From the NCBI GenBank assembly GCA_903813345.2, contig CAIIXF020000001.1:54980270-55044269 (forward strand): a DNA stretch of 64,000 nucleotides. Reading direction: 5' to 3'. Numbering within the stretch: the first letter of the stretch is position 1; each line of letters starts with the position of its first letter. Shown here piece after piece: positions 60,401 through 64,000 of this stretch. This DNA is from Owenia fusiformis. Taxonomy: Eukaryota > Annelida > Polychaeta > Sabellida > Oweniidae. The position numbers and the translations under genes were made by a program. The notes beneath the pieces were generated by a model. It was not told the origin of the DNA and searched no databases. It saw only the letters and a list, made by a program, of their open reading frames with translations.

Positions 60401-61519
60401 TGTCTGTGGATGGCAAGATGACCAACCTACAATACATAGGCGTAGCCAGTGGTGTGATGGGTGCCAATAAGAATGAAATCACTAGATAGAAGGGGAAAAT
60501 AGCTTTAAAATGCTTTTTTTTGAAGAAATTCTAGCTCAATTTTGAAGTTGCATCAATTTTTGAATCAATTTATGAACAAACCTTAGAAAATAGTTTTTAG
60601 CTCGCTTATGCCACGATCGCACCCCCCCCCCCTTTACTGAAAACCCCAGAATAAAGGAAGAGGAGAACTGTGTGCTAGAACACAACGTATTGATGCAAGA
60701 AAAATTAAAAAAGCAGGGGTGGATGGGGTTGAAAATCAGGAAAAAACATTTCACAAAACATTTGGGTGTGTTGTTTGCATCTTCCCTGTCTCAAAATTGA
60801 AATGATCTTATCATCTCTAGGAGTGCTTTTCTTGGAGGTAAAACAAATTTGGTCTAATATATGCACCTGTTTAAATCCTCAGAAAATCGCAATCGCAAAT
60901 CACATATGACTGTCCGAAATCTGTTGCGATATTTTCCCTCCTCCTCTGGCGATCGCACCCCCCCCCCCCCTCCCAAAAAATAATGACACATCCATGAGAA
61001 AAAAATGGTACTAGATAAGACATTTTTAGAAAGTTTTTTCTCTGATTTTACTTTTTACACATAAACATATCCAATGTTCGTTAATATGCCCTCTACATTT
61101 GAAATACAGGGCCCCCATTTAGATCTCATGTGTCAATTTGGCGTTGACTAACTTTATGCATTATGTTTGTGTAATAGCTTTTAAGGGGCATATTCAGATT
61201 ATTTTTGATAGGAATAAGTGGTTTCATGTGGGATATTAATAGCTTCACAAATAGGTTGGATGCTGGGGGATTGTTTCCCTAAATGAACCCTTTCTAAATA
61301 GCGGTCTAGGGAAATCTATGACTTTTGCGGCATTTGTATCACACGCTCCAATCTATTACTTTAACTCATCGCATCTCTTGTTCCAATTCAGATTGAGAAA
61401 CAAAAATGTCATAATATACTATGACCCTCTTCACTTTTCTAGATTTGTATTTGGGGTATTGGGAGGCCTATATGACTTCTCACCTGCCATTCAATGTTAT
61501 TATATTCAATATATTATTA
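60401..61519. other. Spacer with two CGATCGCA poly(C) words
   Basis: CGATCGCA plus 12 C (ending at 60633) and again plus 13 C (ending at 60970), same orientation about 340 bp apart. Possibly parts of one repeat. GGCGTAGCCAG at about 60441 resembles a common invertebrate repeat end. No gene. Confidence 0.45.
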
Positions 61520-62466
61520 TGTCACCACGAAAAAGTGGTGACATATTGGGTGGTCTCCGTTTTGTTGACGGCGATTGGTGGTCGGTGGTTGGCGGTTGGC
61601 GTCTGTAACAAATTCTTTCAACTTCCATTAACTTAACAAATACTGTTTTTTCAAATCAACTACATGTTTCCAGAAGTTCAAATCTGACTTTATATTTAAT
61701 ATTTGACCTTCAGTGACCTTTTCAAGGTCAAAAAAGTCTTTTTCAACTTGCAAGGTCAAAATTGACCAATTTTTTTCAAAATCATTTACAAGTTATCAAC
61801 AGTTCAAATCTGACCTTCAATGAATTCTCAAGGTCGAAAAAGATTTGACCTTCAATGACATTCTCAATGTCCAAAAGGTATTTTTCATCTTGCTTCATCT
61901 TTCAACTTCCAATAACTTAACAAATACTGTTTAGTCTGACTTCAATTTCTTTTAAAAATCATCTACATGTTTTCAGAAGTTTAAATCTGACTTTATATTT
62001 AAGATTTTACCTACAATGACATTTTCAATGTAAAAAAAGGTCAAAAAGGTATTTTTCAACTTGCTTCAAATTGACCATTTTTCAAAATCATCTACAAGTT
62101 ATCAAAAGTTCAAATCTGGCTTTAGATTTTAGATTTGACCTTCAATGACCTTCTTAAGGTCAAAAAGGTCTTTCTTCAACTTGCTTTAAATTGACCTTTT
62201 TTCACAAGTTCTCAAAAAAGGTATTTTTCATCTTGCTTCAAATTGACCAATTATTTTTTCAAAATCATCTTCGTGTTCTCAGAAGCTCAACTCTGACTTT
62301 AGATTTGAGATTTCACCTTCAATGGCTTTGTCAGGGTCAAAAAAGGTATTTTTACTTGCTTTCTTATTGACCAGTTAATTTTTTCAAAATCATCTACAAG
62401 TTCTCAGAAATTCAAATCTGACTTAGGATTGAACTCTAATATTGTGAGCAACTAGGTGGTGACATT
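61520..62466. repeat. Minisatellite element with about 304-bp double period and GTGGTGAC ends
   Basis: Starts with the hairpin ATGTCACCAC..GTGGTGACAT (61520-61544) and ends with GGTGGTGACATT near 62466. Inside, AGTTCAAATCTGAC-type words fall at 61675, 61801, 61978, 62107, 62284 and 62409, that is at alternating spacings of about 126 and 177. The other repeated words are TTGACCTTCAATGAC, AAGGTCAAAAAGG and TCAAAATCATCTACAAG. Such end-plus-tandem-core structures are known in Helitron-like and pearl-type elements of invertebrates; assignment here is open. Confidence 0.75.
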
Positions 62467-64000
62467 TTGTCATGTGAATGCCTTGTGTATTAATAAAACT
62501 TTTTTGTGATAGTGTTATTGGTTTGGTGAAAAAGGATATCAACACAAACGATGTTCCGAAATCCATATTGCATTTATTCAACATGAAAATGTGAAGGAAT
62601 ACAGTAATTTTGAAGCTCTTCTTGTTGATTTATGGAATAAAAACACGCCTACAGAGTGACCAAAAATAAACATAACACTAATTTGAATCAAACACTTAAA
62701 CACTTAGATGCAATTGTTTTTATTCTTTAGAAAGGGAACTACAATCTACGGATGGCCATACATCTCAAGACATCAGGTACATGTCCATTCATAAACTTTT
62801 TAACACTTTAATGTACAGGTTGGGCAAATATAAATAGGACACTTACATACAGGGTGTTTCATATGTATAGACCCCCCCCCCTCCCCATTAACTCATACAA
62901 GTAGCATTGATACCCTATCATGTTATATATAATTTTTTTCCTTATGGAAAGTTACATAAGATTGCAGAATCCAGTGGTTCCCCTGAAAAATACAATGTAT
63001 TACAGTATGTGGGTATGGGGAATTTCTGGTCATTTCGAGGTCAATTTTAAGGAAAAATTTAGTTTCTGTATTACACATTTCTAGCAGTTGCCATCATTGC
63101 AGGGTCCTGTGCACACGAGTGTTATGCACACGGATATAATAGAGGGGATTCATGCAGTGGCTTATAGGGAGGTTAGGGACCTTGGTGCAACTTCTATCTC
63201 TAAAATGGGTATGGGACAAAGTGAACAGATCAAATCAAACAATGCAATAATTCTTCATTAATTTTTCTTAAAGCAAAAATGTGTCTCGAAATACAGTTTT
63301 TTAAATTGCATATTTTTAAAAATCTCCACAATTTCAGATTAATTCTTTATTTCTCCTCATTTTCCCATCATTTAACTCATACCACACCAAAGTACTCTCT
63401 ACTGTGGTCTTCAACCGAATTTAAAACATATCAATTATCTTGAATTTGCCCATTTTCATGAATTCCTCTTTCACTGTAAATTCAGTTTTTGTGAATTGTG
63501 ACATCACAATCAAAAATTGTCACAATTTCTCAATCATTGAAGATATATCACATAGCTGATTACATTTTCCAGATTTTTGGGTCACATAAAAAGAAACGAT
63601 GTACGAATTCATCACCTGTATAGATATTTTCAATCAAATGAAATAAGTATTTAGAATATATTAGTTCATCAATACTCAGGAAATGACAGATGGTTGAACC
63701 TTGTTAAGTAATTTAGTATAATTATTAAATATTTATTTATTGTATTACCTACAATATTACAAATAATTACGAGACAAGATAATTACCTAAGAGGATTTCA
63801 GATTCGATCATGATACACCATTATATCATTATTAAGTTATATTTTATCTTAAAATTATTCCCAGTATCAAAATCTGGACGATATGATCACCGGTGGTTGG
63901 TTAAATAAAATGCGGAGGAGGTTGGTTGTCCCGAACATTGGCTTGACTGATTTGAAAAATGAAAACAAATCCTGTTATGACAACTAAACAAAATGGAGAA
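62467..64000. other. Right-hand spacer, with a CAGGGTGTTTCAT MITE end
   Basis: TA then CAGGGTGTTTCATATGTATA at 62850 looks like the left end of another CAGGG MITE; its partner is not in the window and may lie beyond 64000. Otherwise AT-rich with no supported gene. Confidence 0.45.

Overview
The window is AT-rich, intron-bearing animal DNA, dominated by short non-autonomous DNA transposons, tandem repeats and old repeat debris. One protein gene can be read with confidence. The gene type, the short introns (0.2-2.2 kb), the tRNA-derived SINE and the many TA-flanked foldback MITEs suggest a (probably marine) bilaterian invertebrate. The sequence alone does not fix the phylum.

The gene lies on the + strand at 49172-56838. 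It is a seven-exon cationic-amino-acid-transporter (SLC7/CAT) gene, closest by eye to SLC7A4. All six introns are GT-AG and all phases agree, giving a predicted 727-residue multi-pass membrane protein. Its odd points are a hydrophilic loop of about 180 residues and an altered TM1 motif.

Layout. 1-9.3 kb: no gene recognised. 9.35-11.6 kb: a foldback element with modular ends, holding a second MITE with a 5-bp target duplication. 11.8-12.2 and 15.3-17.0 kb: two copies of one repeat family, the second split by a CAGGG-ended MITE. 13.05-13.74 kb: a GC/CpG-rich foldback element with perfect 26-bp ends. 18.3 and 57.7 kb: two copies of a tRNA-derived SINE. 19.44 and 43.72 kb: two copies of a very small (about 70 bp) element, each with a 9-bp target duplication. 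23.3 kb: a 5 x 41-bp array. 24.7-28.5 kb: foldback and CAGGG MITEs. 29.0 kb: a small LTR-retrotransposon integrase fossil. 31.2 kb: a 78-nt pre-miRNA-like hairpin. 33.5 kb: a tRNA-Gly-like sequence. 35.5-36.2 kb: a long near-perfect inverted repeat. 36.4-37.4 kb: a tandem duplication in which an inner 26-bp block is inverted between units. 42.8-48.2 kb: more MITEs. 49.2-56.8 kb: the transporter gene. 57.5-59.4 kb: a higher-order satellite with a SINE inserted. 61.5-62.5 kb: a second higher-order minisatellite.

No operon or pathway can be read here, because the transporter is the only gene supported. The main interest lies in the mobile and repeat elements: the 70-bp element, the hairpin at 31.2 kb, the inverted block at 36.9/37.4 kb, and the two arrays with nested periodicity. 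No homology search was possible; all family names come from motifs recognised by eye.
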